Source of the DNA: Pseudomonadota bacterium
GTDB lineage: Bacteria > Pseudomonadota > Gammaproteobacteria > Burkholderiales > Burkholderiaceae_C
Direction: 5' to 3'
Assembly: GCA_021847345.1 (NCBI GenBank)
Contig: JAJZTW010000001.1
Span: forward strand, 62,001 to 126,000
DNA: 64,000 nucleotides
The notes beneath the pieces were generated by a model. It did no database searches. It was not told where the DNA came from and worked only from the letters and a program-made list of their open reading frames with translations. Positions 8,377 through 17,223 of the stretch are shown here, in pieces. The translations under genes and the position numbers were made by a program. The stretch's first letter is position 1. Each line of letters begins with the position of its first letter.

Positions 8377-9645
8377 TCACACCACGCCGTCGCGGCGCAG
8401 GCGCTCGATGGCGGCGGCGTCCAGACCCAGCTCGGCCAGCACCTGTTCGGTGTGCGCGCCCAGCGCCGGACCCAGCCAGCGCGTGGCGCCCGGCGTGCGC
8501 TCCAGCCTCGGCACCACCCCGGGCAGGTCGACCGGAGTGCCGTCGTCGAGCTGGTGACGCTCGATCATGCCGCGCGCGCGGAACTGCTCGTCGTCGCAGA
8601 TGTCGGCGATGCTGTAGATGCGGCTGGCCGGCACGGCGGCCGCGCGCATCGCCAGCACCACCTCGGCGGCGTCGCGCCGGCCCACCCAGTCCTGGATCGC
8701 CTGGTCGATCTCGGCCGCGGCGCGGATGCGCCCGGGGTTGCGCGCCAGGTCCTCGCGCGAGGCCATGTCGTCGCGCCCGATGGCTCGCATCAGGCGCGCG
8801 AAGATGGCGTCTCCGTTGCCCGAGATCTGCACCCATTCGCCGCCCGCGCTGCGATAGGCGTTGGACGGCACGATGCCGGCGATGGAACTGCCGCAGCGCT
8901 CGCGCACCGTGCCGCCCACGCTGTATTCCATCAGGGTGCTTTCCATCATGTTGAACACCGCCTCGGTCAGCGCCACGTCGACCACCTGCCCCTGGCCGCC
9001 GCGCGTGCCGTCGAAGCGCCCTCCGGTGGCGTCGCGATGTCGCAGTGCGACCAGCGCCCCCATCGCCGCGTGCAACGCGGCGATCGAGTCGCCCAGCGAG
9101 AGGTTGGCGCGCATCGGCGGATGCGCCGGGTCTCCCGTGACGTAGCGCATGCCACCCATCGACTCGGCGATGGCGCCGAAGCCCGGCTGCGAGCGCAGCG
9201 GCCCGCTCTGACCGAAACCCGAGATGCGCACCATCACCAGCGACGGGTTCACGTCGCGCAGCTGCTCCCAGCCCAGGCCGAGCTTCTCGAGCGCGCCCGG
9301 GCGCATGTTCTCGACCAGCACGTCGCACGAGCGCACCAGGCGCAGCACGATGTCGCGTCCGGCGTCGGACTTGAGGTCCAGCGTGATGCAACGCTTGTTG
9401 CGCGCCTGCGCGGCCCACCACAGCGAGGTTCCGCGGTGCAACTGGCGCCATGTGCGCAGCGGATCTCCGCCGGGCTCGCCATCGCGCGCCGGTGGCTCGA
9501 CCTTGATCACGTCGGCGCCGAATTCGCCCAGCAGGCGCGTGGCGAACGGCCCGGCGATCAGGCTGCCGAGCTCGAGCACGCGCAGATCGCGCAACGCACC
9601 CGGCGCGGCGGGCTCGGGGGTGGGGTTCATCGTGGGATCGGGCAT
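8377..9645 (-). CDS. CaiB/BaiF family (class III) CoA transferase
   Basis: This protein of about 422 residues has the class III CoA-transferase layout: N-terminal LRVLELGSLIAGPFATRLLGEFGADVIK segment, the NKRCITLDLKS motif, DVLVENMRPGALEKLG, and the SGFGQSGPL region, with the probable catalytic aspartate region following in GFGAIAESMGG. Such enzymes move CoA between carboxylic acids (formyl-CoA, carnitine, succinyl-CoA:acid pairs); the substrate cannot be read from the sequence. Start ATG 9645 or ATG 9630 are both possible and neither has a good ribosome-binding site. It sits 34 bp downstream of the antiporter gene on the same strand and may be co-transcribed. Confidence 0.88.
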   Translation of the reverse strand: MPDPTMNPTPEPAAPGALRDLRVLELGSLIAGPFATRLLGEFGADVIKVEPPARDGEPGGDPLRTWRQLHRGTSLWWAAQARNKRCITLDLKSDAGRDIVLRLVRSCDVLVENMRPGALEKLGLGWEQLRDVNPSLVMVRISGFGQSGPLRSQPGFGAIAESMGGMRYVTGDPAHPPMRANLSLGDSIAALHAAMGALVALRHRDATGGRFDGTRGGQGQVVDVALTEAVFNMMESTLMEYSVGGTVRERCGSSIAGIVPSNAYRSAGGEWVQISGNGDAIFARLMRAIGRDDMASREDLARNPGRIRAAAEIDQAIQDWVGRRDAAEVVLAMRAAAVPASRIYSIADICDDEQFRARGMIERHQLDDGTPVDLPGVVPRLERTPGATRWLGPALGAHTEQVLAELGLDAAAIERLRRDGVV

Positions 9646-9679
9646 GCCGGCATTGCACCACACCCCGGGTCGCAGCGGT

Positions 9680-11020
9680 TCAGGGCCAGAACACCCGTTG
9701 CAACACCAGCAGGCATGGCAGCAGCACCGCGCACGACCATCCCAGGTAGCCGAAGAATCCCGGCATCTCGATGCCGCGCTGGCGCGCGATGGCCCGCACC
9801 ATCAGGTTCGGCGCGTTGCCGATATAGGTCATCGCACCCAGGAACACGGCCCCGCCGGAGATCGCGCCGAGCACCGCGACCTCGCGCATCAGGCTTGCCG
9901 CGTCGCCCCCGGCGAGGTTGAAGAACACCAGGTAGGTCGGCGCGTTGTCGAGCACCGACGACAGCGCGCCGGTGAGCCAGAAATACAAGGCCGGATCCGG
10001 CCTGCCACCGGCGCCCGAGGCCAGGCGCACGAGCGGCGCCAGCGGCCCCTGCACGCCCGCGCGCAGCATCGCCAGCACCGGGATGATGCTCAGGAAGATT
10101 CCCAGGAACAGCTTGGCGACCTCGAGCATCGGCCCCCATTCGAATTGGTTCTCGCGGTGCACCTGGCGTGGTGTCGTGGCCAGCGAGCCCAGCGTGAGCA
10201 ACAGCAGCAGCGCGTCGCGCACGAGGTCCTGGCCTCGCAGATCCAGTCCGTCCAGGCGCAGGCCGAAGGGCGCCCGCCACAGGCCGCCGAGCAGCACCGC
10301 GCCGACCACCCCTGCCAGCCACAGCAGGTTCCAGGCACCGGCCACACGCAAGGGCGCATCCGGCGTGGGGTCGATGGCCCGCGGCTCGTCGTGCTGGCGC
10401 CAGAACCAGCGGTCGAGCAGGTAGAACACCGCCAGCAGCGCACCGCACAGCAGCGCGGTCGGCGCGAGCAGGTGGCGCAGGGTCCAGAAGAAGTCCACCC
10501 CGCGCAGGAAGCCGAGGAACAACGGCGGATCGCCCAGCGGCGTGAGCGCGCCACCCGCGTTGGCCACCAGGAAGATGAAGAACACCATCACGTGGGCGCG
10601 GTGCCGACGCGCATCGTTGGCGCGGATCACCGGGCGCACCATCAGCATGGCGGCGCCCGTCGTGCCCATGAACCCGGCCAGCAAGGCGCCGACGCCCAGC
10701 AGCAAGGCGTTGTGCCCGGCGCTGCCGCGAAGGTTGCCGCGCAGGCTGATTCCGGCGCCGATGGTGTACAGCGCGGTCAGCAGCAGCAGAAACGGCAGGT
10801 ACTCCCCCAGCAGCGCATGCTGCGCGGCACGCGCCGCGCAGCCGGCGCCATGCACCCAGGCATCGGGCAGGAGGAAAGCCATCGCGCATGCGATGGCGAT
10901 CTTGCCCTGGTGGCGGTGCCACAGACGCGGCAGCAGCAAGGGCAGCAGCGCGATGGCGAGCAGCATCGCCGCGAAGGGCAGCGCCCACGCAAGGCCGTAG
11001 AGGGGAACGGGAGTCGACAC
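9680..11020 (-). CDS. Sodium:proton antiporter (NhaD-like, ion-transporter superfamily)
   Basis: This 446-residue inner-membrane protein has about eleven or twelve hydrophobic helices. Diagnostic segments are GTTGAAMLMVRPVIRAN, NAGGALTPLGDPPLFLGFLRG and SSVLDNAPTYLVFFN, which match the NhaD/CitMHS-type antiporter family where asparagine, aspartate and threonine residues line the ion path. It probably exchanges Na+ for H+, although annotation of this subgroup as a citrate or anion transporter is common. The ATG at 11020 opens directly into the first helix. It is transcribed on the same strand as the downstream CoA transferase. Confidence 0.8.
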   Translation of the reverse strand: MSTPVPLYGLAWALPFAAMLLAIALLPLLLPRLWHRHQGKIAIACAMAFLLPDAWVHGAGCAARAAQHALLGEYLPFLLLLTALYTIGAGISLRGNLRGSAGHNALLLGVGALLAGFMGTTGAAMLMVRPVIRANDARRHRAHVMVFFIFLVANAGGALTPLGDPPLFLGFLRGVDFFWTLRHLLAPTALLCGALLAVFYLLDRWFWRQHDEPRAIDPTPDAPLRVAGAWNLLWLAGVVGAVLLGGLWRAPFGLRLDGLDLRGQDLVRDALLLLLTLGSLATTPRQVHRENQFEWGPMLEVAKLFLGIFLSIIPVLAMLRAGVQGPLAPLVRLASGAGGRPDPALYFWLTGALSSVLDNAPTYLVFFNLAGGDAASLMREVAVLGAISGGAVFLGAMTYIGNAPNLMVRAIARQRGIEMPGFFGYLGWSCAVLLPCLLVLQRVFWP

Positions 11021-11140
11021 GCCGTGCAGGGTTCGGGCGGCGGCGCGCCCTGCGCCATGCGAGCGCGGCCACGCCGAGACCGGTGCAGTGTAGCCAGGCG
11101 CGGCGCCCCGACGCCGACGCGGGACATGCAGCGGGGGCGC

Positions 11141-11168
11141 AAAAAAACCCGGGAGTCGCCCCCCGGGT
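11141..11168 (-). terminator. Rho-independent terminator after the carboxylate symporter
   Basis: On the minus strand a 7-bp stem (ACCCGGG at 11162-11168 paired with CCCGGGT at 11147-11153) with an 8-base loop is followed by a run of seven T at 11147-11141. It lies 25 bp after the stop of the symporter gene and would end that transcript before the antiporter gene. Confidence 0.85.
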
Positions 11169-11192
11169 CGCGCGTGACGGACGGCGGGGCCG

Positions 11193-12734
11193 TCAGCCGG
11201 CGTAGTCGGCCGCGGTGGTGGCGTCCTGGTCGTTGGCCATGCCCAGCACGCGGATCAGCACCGTGGCGACCACCGCCACCACGATGTTCAGGATCACCGC
11301 GTACAACCCGATGTACGCCGGGATCACCTGCCCCGCGATGTGCAGCGCGTACGCCGACTTGTGGAAGCCGCTCAGCGACGCCGCCCACACCCCCCAGACC
11401 AGCCCGACGGCCCAGCCCAGCAGCAACGCCTTGGGATCGAACCAGCGGGTGTAGATGCCCGAGACGATCGCCGGCAGGGTCTGCAGCACCAGGATGCCGC
11501 CCAGCAGCTGCAGCTGGATGGCGTAGGTCAGCGGCAGGAACACGATGAACAGCAGCGCGCCGAACTTGACCACCAGCGACACCAGCTTGGCCATGTCGGT
11601 TTCCTGGCTGACCGAGCATTGCGGGTTGATGAACGCCTTGTAGATGTTGCGGGTGAACAGGTTGGCCGCGGCGATCGACATGATGGCCGCAGGCACCAGC
11701 GCGCCGATGGCCACGGCGGCGAAGCCCACGCCGACGAACCACGACGGGAAGTAGTGCAGCAGCAGCCCCGGCATCGCGAACTGCGGACCGTACTGCTTGA
11801 AGTACGGCGCCAGGTCGGGGAACTTGTTGATGCCGCCGGCGTAGGCCATGTAGCCCAGCAGGGAGATCAGGCCCAGCATCAGCGAGTAGGCCGGCAGCCA
11901 GACCCAGTTGCGCCGCAGCGTGTTGGGCCCCTTGGCGGCCAGCACCGCGGTGGTCGCGTGGGGGTACAGCATCAGCGCCAGCGCCGAGCCGAAGGCCAGC
12001 GTGGCGTAGAAGGACTGCAGGCCCCAGTTGCCGTCCTTGACCGGCGGCAGCAGCAGGTGCGCCTTCGGGATGTGCGCGAAGATCGCTCCCATGCCCCCCA
12101 GCTTGGCCGGCAGCACGACGACCATCGCGATCACCGTGATGTAGACCAGCAGGTCCTTGACCACCGCGATCGATGCGGGCGCGCGCAGGCCGCTTGTGTA
12201 GGTGAATGCGGCCAGGATCACGAAGGCGATGATCAGCGGCAGATCACCCATCAGGCCGTGCCCGGTGGGAAAGCCCAGCCCGCCGATGACCACCTGGATG
12301 CCGACCAGCTGCAGCGCGATGTACGGCATGGTGGCGACGATGCCGGTGACCGCGATGGCCAGCGCCAGCGTCGGACTGCCGTAGCGTCCGGCGACGAAGT
12401 CGGACGCGGTGATGTAGTTGTGCTTGTGCGCGACGACCCACAGCCTGGGCAGCAGCGCGAACACCATCGGATACACGACGACCGTGTACGGCACCGCGAA
12501 AAAGCCCAGCGCGCCTGCGCCGAACACCAGCGCGGGAACCGCGACGAAGGTGTAGGCGGTATACAGGTCGCCGCCGATCAGGAACCAGGTGATCCAGCTG
12601 CCGAAGCGCCGTCCGCCCAGGCCCCACTCGTGCAGGTGGCTCATGTCGCCCTTGCGCCAGTGCGCGGACACGAAGCCCAGCACCGTGATGAGCAGGAACA
12701 GGAAAACGAAAACCGAGGTGGCAACGATGTTCAT
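11193..12734 (-). CDS. Sodium:solute symporter, MctP-like monocarboxylate permease
   Basis: This 513-residue SSS-family transporter begins MNIVATSVFVFLFLLITVLGF at ATG 12734 with a GGAG site upstream; about thirteen transmembrane helices follow. The segments SWITWFLIGGDLYTAYTFVAVPA, NYITASDFVAGRYGS and ALVPAAIMSIAAANLFTRNIYKAF are typical of the solute:sodium symporters related to rhizobial MctP, which imports lactate, pyruvate and acetate; the exact substrate is inferred. It starts four bases after the DUF3311 gene, a pairing seen widely with this permease type, and ends at a strong terminator. Confidence 0.88.
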   Translation of the reverse strand: MNIVATSVFVFLFLLITVLGFVSAHWRKGDMSHLHEWGLGGRRFGSWITWFLIGGDLYTAYTFVAVPALVFGAGALGFFAVPYTVVVYPMVFALLPRLWVVAHKHNYITASDFVAGRYGSPTLALAIAVTGIVATMPYIALQLVGIQVVIGGLGFPTGHGLMGDLPLIIAFVILAAFTYTSGLRAPASIAVVKDLLVYITVIAMVVVLPAKLGGMGAIFAHIPKAHLLLPPVKDGNWGLQSFYATLAFGSALALMLYPHATTAVLAAKGPNTLRRNWVWLPAYSLMLGLISLLGYMAYAGGINKFPDLAPYFKQYGPQFAMPGLLLHYFPSWFVGVGFAAVAIGALVPAAIMSIAAANLFTRNIYKAFINPQCSVSQETDMAKLVSLVVKFGALLFIVFLPLTYAIQLQLLGGILVLQTLPAIVSGIYTRWFDPKALLLGWAVGLVWGVWAASLSGFHKSAYALHIAGQVIPAYIGLYAVILNIVVAVVATVLIRVLGMANDQDATTAADYAG

Positions 12735-12738
12735 CGCA

Positions 12739-12957
12739 TCAATCTCCGCTTCCCGACGACACCATCTTGTAGACGATGCCGATGAACAGGCTCGACAGCG
12801 GCACCCACAGCAGCTGCCACCAGTAGAAGAAGGGCATGCCGAACAGCTCGGGCTGATCGGTGTTGAACCAGGGCACGGCAAGTACGGCCACGCAGGGGAT
12901 CGCCAGCAGGATGACTGCCAGCGGGCCCAGCTTGCGTGCCGGAGCACGATCGGACAT
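12739..12957 (-). CDS. DUF3311 small membrane protein, symporter partner
   Basis: This 72-residue protein has two hydrophobic helices (LGPLAVILLAIPCVAVLAVPWFN and FFYWWQLLWVPLSSLFIGIVYKMV). The W-F-N and PFFYWWQLLWVPLS segments are the hallmark of DUF3311, a small protein regularly encoded immediately before MctP-like SSS permeases. It probably assists or regulates the permease, as small subunits do in related symporters. Four bases separate it from the permease start. Confidence 0.88.
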   Translation of the reverse strand: MSDRAPARKLGPLAVILLAIPCVAVLAVPWFNTDQPELFGMPFFYWWQLLWVPLSSLFIGIVYKMVSSGSGD

Positions 12958-13195
12958 GAGAGGCTTCTCCGTGGAAGGTGGGAATCGATATCGGGGGCTG
13001 GCTAACGCGGCCGACAGGGTCGCGGCGCCCGGCCAGCTGCTCCCCGGGGTACGGAAGGGGCCGGATTATTGCGCAAAATGTAGCTTCTGATTGCGCCCGT
13101 CGCCAATCCAGAGCAACCCCTATGCACCACGCCGGGTGCTCGCGCGGCGCCCGGGCCGCTCCGGGTTGCGCGCGATGCGCCTCATCGATGCCTCG
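12958..13195. other. Intergenic region between DUF3311 gene and hrpA
   Basis: This 238-bp spacer must contain the promoter of the DUF3311-permease operon on the minus strand and the region downstream of hrpA. A moderately AT-rich patch around 13065-13090 (GGATTATTGCGCAAAATG) is the most promoter-like part. No terminator hairpin with a T-tract was seen after hrpA. Confidence 0.4.
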
Positions 13196-16100
13196 TCATC
13201 CGCGCCATTGGCTCCAAGCCTTCTCGATGCGCTTGATCGACACCGGAGTCGGCGTGCGCAGTTCCTGCGCGAACAGCGCCACTCGCAACTCCTCGAGCAT
13301 CCAGCGCAGTTCCTCCAGGCGCGCGTCGGTCGGCCCGCCGGGCGCCTGCTGACGCAAGGCCTGCATCTCGCGCCGCAGGCGTGCCAGCAGCGGGGCCATC
13401 TCGGCCTGGCGCTGCGCGTCGCGCGCCGGGTCGGCGCGGAACTTGTCCAGGCGCATCTGCACGGCCTTCAGGTAGCGCGGCAGGTGCGCGCGGCGCGCAG
13501 CGGGTAGATCGAGCATGAACCGCTTGGGCACCAGCTCCTGCAATTGCTGGGCGATGTCGGCGTGCAGCGCGGCCTGGGCCCTGAACCCGGCGAGCTTCTT
13601 CGCCGCAGCGCTCCACTCGGCCAGGATCGTGGCGGCCTGGCGCCCCATTTCCTGCGCCAGCAATTGCAGGCGCGCACGCCCCTCGGCGAGGCGTCGCGCG
13701 AAGGTCTCGGCATCGGTCGGCAAGGGCTCGCCGAGAAAGGCCAGTTCCAACGCCGCATCCAGGATCTGCCTGCGCAACTCGTCGGCCGAGCCCAGCGGCA
13801 TGTAGGCGAAGCTGGCCTGCTGCAGTCCCGGCAGGTTCTTCTCCGCGGCCTTCAGGGGTTCGCGCAGTTGCAGCGCGAACAGGCGACGCAGGCCTGCGCG
13901 ATGCGCGAGCGCGGCGGCCTCCGGGGTGTCGAACACGTCGAGCTCGACCGCATCGTCCCGGTCGACCAGCGCCGGAAAACCGACCAGGGTCGCCTGGCCT
14001 CGGCGAATCTCCAGCAATTCCGGCAAGGTGCCGAAGCTCCACTGCGTGTAGCGTGCGACCGGAGCGGCCGCGGCGACTGGCGCCGCTGCCGCGGCGGGAA
14101 CGGCTCGCGCCGAGCCGTCCCGTGGCTGCTGCGCTTCGGCGCGCGCATGCGCTGCCGCCGGCTGCGTGCGCGCAGCCGCCTGGAAGGCCTCTCGCGCGGC
14201 ACTGCCCAGCTCGGCGCGCAGGCGCGCCAGGTTGCGCCCCATGCCCAACTGGCGCCCCTGCGCGTCGACCACGCGGATGTTGAACAGCAAATGCACGTCC
14301 AGCGCATCGGGACGGAACTGGTCGGGCAGCACATCGAGCCCGGTGGTTTGGCGCACCCGCTCGCGCAAGGCGTCGACCAGCGGCGACTGCGCATAGCGCG
14401 CCGGCTCGCAGAGCTCCTGCGCGAAACGCTGCGCAGTCGCGGGCAACGGCACGAGTCGCGAACGCTGGCGCTGGGGCAAGGTCTTGAGCAGCGCGGCGAT
14501 CTTGTCGCCCAGCATGCCCGGCACGAGCCACTCCAGGCGCTGCTCGGGCAACTGGTTCAGTGCTTCCAGCGGCAACTCCACGGTGACCCCATCGCGCGTG
14601 CCGCCGGGGTCGAAGCTGTAGCTCAACGGCAGTTCCAGCCCGGCTGCGCGCAGCCGGGTCGGGAAGGCCTCGGTGGTGATGCCTGCGGCCTCGTGGCGCA
14701 TCAATTCCTCGCGCTCGAGGAACAGCAGGCGCGGCTGCTGCGCCTGTGCCTTGCGATACCAGGCATCGAAGCTCGAACCGCTGTGGACCTCGGGCGGCAC
14801 GAATCGCTGGTAGAAGGCTTCGATCAGCGCATCGTCGACCAGCAGATCGCGCCGGCGCGAACGCTCCTCGAGCTGCTCGATCTGCGCCACCAGCTTGCGG
14901 TTGTGGGCGAGGAAGGGCCAGCGCGCATCCCATTCGCCACCCACCAGCGCGTGGCGGATGAAAAGCTCGCGCGCGAGCACCGGATCGACCCGGCCGTAGT
15001 CCACTCGGCGCTGGTTGTAGATGACCAGGCCGTAGAGCGTGGCGCGCTCGAAGGCACTGACCTGCGCCGGCCTTTTCTCCCAGTGCGGGTCGTGCAGCGT
15101 GCGCGCCAGCAGGTGCGAGCCCACGCGCTCGATCCACTGCGGCTCGATGCGCGCGACCTGGCGCGCGTACAGGCGCGTGGTCTGCACCAGTTCGGCGGCC
15201 ATGATCCAGCGCCCGGCCTTGCGCCCCAGCGGCGAGGCGGGGTGGATCAGGAAGCGAATCCCGCGCGCGCCCAGGTAATGCGGGCCGTCGTCGGCCTTGC
15301 AGCCGATGTTGCCGAGCAATCCGGCGAGCAGGCTCAGGTGCAACTGTTCGTCGCTTGCAGGCGCCGTGTTGAGCTTCCAGCCATGTTCGGCCACCAGGGT
15401 GTGCAACTGGGCGTGCACGTCGTGCCACTCGCGCATTCGCAGCGGCGACAGGAACTCCGCGCGCAGCTGCTCGTGCAGCTTGCGATGCGACTTCTTGTGG
15501 GCCACCAGCTCGTGATAGTGCGCCCACAGCTTGAGCCATCCGGCGAGCTCGGAACTGCCTTCGACGAAGCGCCGATGCGCCGTGTCGGCGGCCTCCTGGC
15601 GGTCGGCCGGACGCTCGCGCGGATCCTGCACCGCGAGGGCCGCGGCAATCACCAGCACCTCGGCCAGCGCCTGCTGGCGCCGTGCCTCGAGGATCATGCG
15701 CCCGAGCCGCGGGTCGAGCGGCAGCACGGCGAGCTGGCGCCCGAGCTCGGTGAGCCGGTTGTGCTCGTCGACCGCGCCGAGCTCGGCGAGCAGCTGGTAG
15801 CCGTCGGCGATCGCCTTGCGCTGCGGCGGATCGATGAACGCGAACTCCTCCACGGCCTGCAGGCCCAGCGACTGCATGCGCAGGATCACCGCCGCCAGCG
15901 ACGAGCGCAGGATCTCGGGATCGGTGAAGCGCGCGCGCGCCTGGAAGTCGGCCTCGTCGTACAGCCGGATGCAGATGCCGTCGGCCACGCGTCCGCAACG
16001 CCCGGCGCGCTGGTTGGCCGCGGCCTGGCTGATCGCCTCGACCTGCAGCTGTTCGACCTTCTGGCGAAAGCTGTAGCGCTTGACCCGCGCCAGTCCGGAG

Positions 16101-17161
16101 TCGATCACGTAGCGGATGCCCGGCACGGTCAGCGAGGTCTCTGCGACGTTGGTCGACAGCACGATGCGTCGCGCCGCGCCGCCGGAGGCGAACACGCGGT
16201 CCTGCTCGGCCTGCGACAGGCGCGCGTACAGCGGCAGGATCTCGACCCCGCGGCGCGCCGTGTCCATGTGGTGCTTGCGCAGCGCCTCGGCACAGTCGCG
16301 GATCTCGCGCTCGCCCGGCAGGAACACCAGGATGTCGCCGCTGCCGGCTCGCCACAATTCGTCGACCGCGTCGCACACGGCCTGGTTCAGCTCCCGGGGC
16401 TCGCGTGTCGGTGCCTCGCCGGCAGCCGGCGCCGCGGCGCCGGGCGGCGCGGCCGCCGCCTCGAGCAGCGGGCGCCAGCGGATCTCGACCGGGTACAGGC
16501 GCCCGGAAACCTCGATCACCGGCGCCGGACCGGCAGGCGTGCCGAAATGCCGCGCGAAACGCTCGGCGTCGATGGTCGCCGAGGTGATCACCAGCTTCAG
16601 GTCCGGGCGCCGAGGCAGCAGCGTGCGCAGGTAGCCGAGCAGGAAGTCGATGTTCAGGCTGCGCTCGTGCGCCTCGTCGATGATCAGCGTGTCGTAGGCA
16701 CGCAGCATCGGATCGCGCTGGGTCTCTGCAAGCAAGATGCCGTCGGTCATCAGCTTGACGGAAGCCCCCGGCTGCAGGCGATCCGCGAAGCGCACCTTGA
16801 AGCCCACGTGCTCGCCCAACGGACTGCCCAGCTCCTGCGCGATGCGCCTGGCCACGCTGACCGCCGCCAGGCGGCGCGGCTGGGTGTGGCCGATCAGGCC
16901 GCTGCCGCCGGCGCCGAGCCCGCGGCCCAGCTCCAGCGCGATCTTCGGCAGTTGCGTGGTCTTGCCCGATCCCGTCTCGCCGCACACGATCACCACCTGG
17001 TGCTCGCGCAGCGCTTCGGCGATGTCCTGGCGACGCGCGCTGACCGGCAGCTCGGCCGGGAAGCCCAGCGGCGGAACGGGGTTGGGCTGCGCGCGCGGCC
17101 CTGGCGCACGCGGGGCGGCGGCAGGCCGCGGCGCCGCGGGCGTTGAAGCGGAGGAAGGCAT
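13196..17161 (-). CDS. hrpA: ATP-dependent RNA helicase HrpA
   Basis: This 1321-residue DEAH-box helicase resolves RNA structures, including stalled ribosome substrates in the E. coli homologue. Walker A GETGSGKT is at residues 61-68, the DEAH box at 162-165 (IIDEAHERS), then SAT and the motif VI-type QRAGRCGR. HA2, OB-fold and the long HrpA-specific C-terminal DUF3418 region follow, broken by an Ala/Pro-rich linker near the last third. The size is typical (E. coli 1300). Start ATG 17161 (MPSSASTPAAP) has no obvious ribosome-binding site; ATG 17212 is in frame but would place the start only ten bases from argA. The gene is divergent from argA. Confidence 0.95.
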   Translation of the reverse strand: MPSSASTPAAPRPAAAPRAPGPRAQPNPVPPLGFPAELPVSARRQDIAEALREHQVVIVCGETGSGKTTQLPKIALELGRGLGAGGSGLIGHTQPRRLAAVSVARRIAQELGSPLGEHVGFKVRFADRLQPGASVKLMTDGILLAETQRDPMLRAYDTLIIDEAHERSLNIDFLLGYLRTLLPRRPDLKLVITSATIDAERFARHFGTPAGPAPVIEVSGRLYPVEIRWRPLLEAAAAPPGAAAPAAGEAPTREPRELNQAVCDAVDELWRAGSGDILVFLPGEREIRDCAEALRKHHMDTARRGVEILPLYARLSQAEQDRVFASGGAARRIVLSTNVAETSLTVPGIRYVIDSGLARVKRYSFRQKVEQLQVEAISQAAANQRAGRCGRVADGICIRLYDEADFQARARFTDPEILRSSLAAVILRMQSLGLQAVEEFAFIDPPQRKAIADGYQLLAELGAVDEHNRLTELGRQLAVLPLDPRLGRMILEARRQQALAEVLVIAAALAVQDPRERPADRQEAADTAHRRFVEGSSELAGWLKLWAHYHELVAHKKSHRKLHEQLRAEFLSPLRMREWHDVHAQLHTLVAEHGWKLNTAPASDEQLHLSLLAGLLGNIGCKADDGPHYLGARGIRFLIHPASPLGRKAGRWIMAAELVQTTRLYARQVARIEPQWIERVGSHLLARTLHDPHWEKRPAQVSAFERATLYGLVIYNQRRVDYGRVDPVLARELFIRHALVGGEWDARWPFLAHNRKLVAQIEQLEERSRRRDLLVDDALIEAFYQRFVPPEVHSGSSFDAWYRKAQAQQPRLLFLEREELMRHEAAGITTEAFPTRLRAAGLELPLSYSFDPGGTRDGVTVELPLEALNQLPEQRLEWLVPGMLGDKIAALLKTLPQRQRSRLVPLPATAQRFAQELCEPARYAQSPLVDALRERVRQTTGLDVLPDQFRPDALDVHLLFNIRVVDAQGRQLGMGRNLARLRAELGSAAREAFQAAARTQPAAAHARAEAQQPRDGSARAVPAAAAAPVAAAAPVARYTQWSFGTLPELLEIRRGQATLVGFPALVDRDDAVELDVFDTPEAAALAHRAGLRRLFALQLREPLKAAEKNLPGLQQASFAYMPLGSADELRRQILDAALELAFLGEPLPTDAETFARRLAEGRARLQLLAQEMGRQAATILAEWSAAAKKLAGFRAQAALHADIAQQLQELVPKRFMLDLPAARRAHLPRYLKAVQMRLDKFRADPARDAQRQAEMAPLLARLRREMQALRQQAPGGPTDARLEELRWMLEELRVALFAQELRTPTPVSIKRIEKAWSQWRG

Positions 17162-17217
17162 GCGCGGGAAAAGGGGGCTCGGCGGGCTTGGAAAACCACA
17201 ATTTTCGGTCATTCCGG

Positions 17218-17223
17218 GATAAT
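17218..17223 (+). promoter_or_regulatory. Possible -10 element at the argA start
   Basis: GATAAT matches the sigma70 -10 consensus at five of six positions and overlaps the ATG at 17222. If used, transcription would begin around 17230, right at the in-frame ATG 17231, giving an almost leaderless mRNA. The -35 partner (ACCACA, 17195-17200) is poor. Confidence 0.3.

Noticed and set aside
13544-17146. A 1200-codon open frame on the plus strand opposite hrpA
   Set aside because: It is exactly antisense to hrpA, has no recognisable domain or export signal, and is His/Arg/Ala/Gly-rich, as expected for a reverse-complement shadow in very GC-rich DNA.
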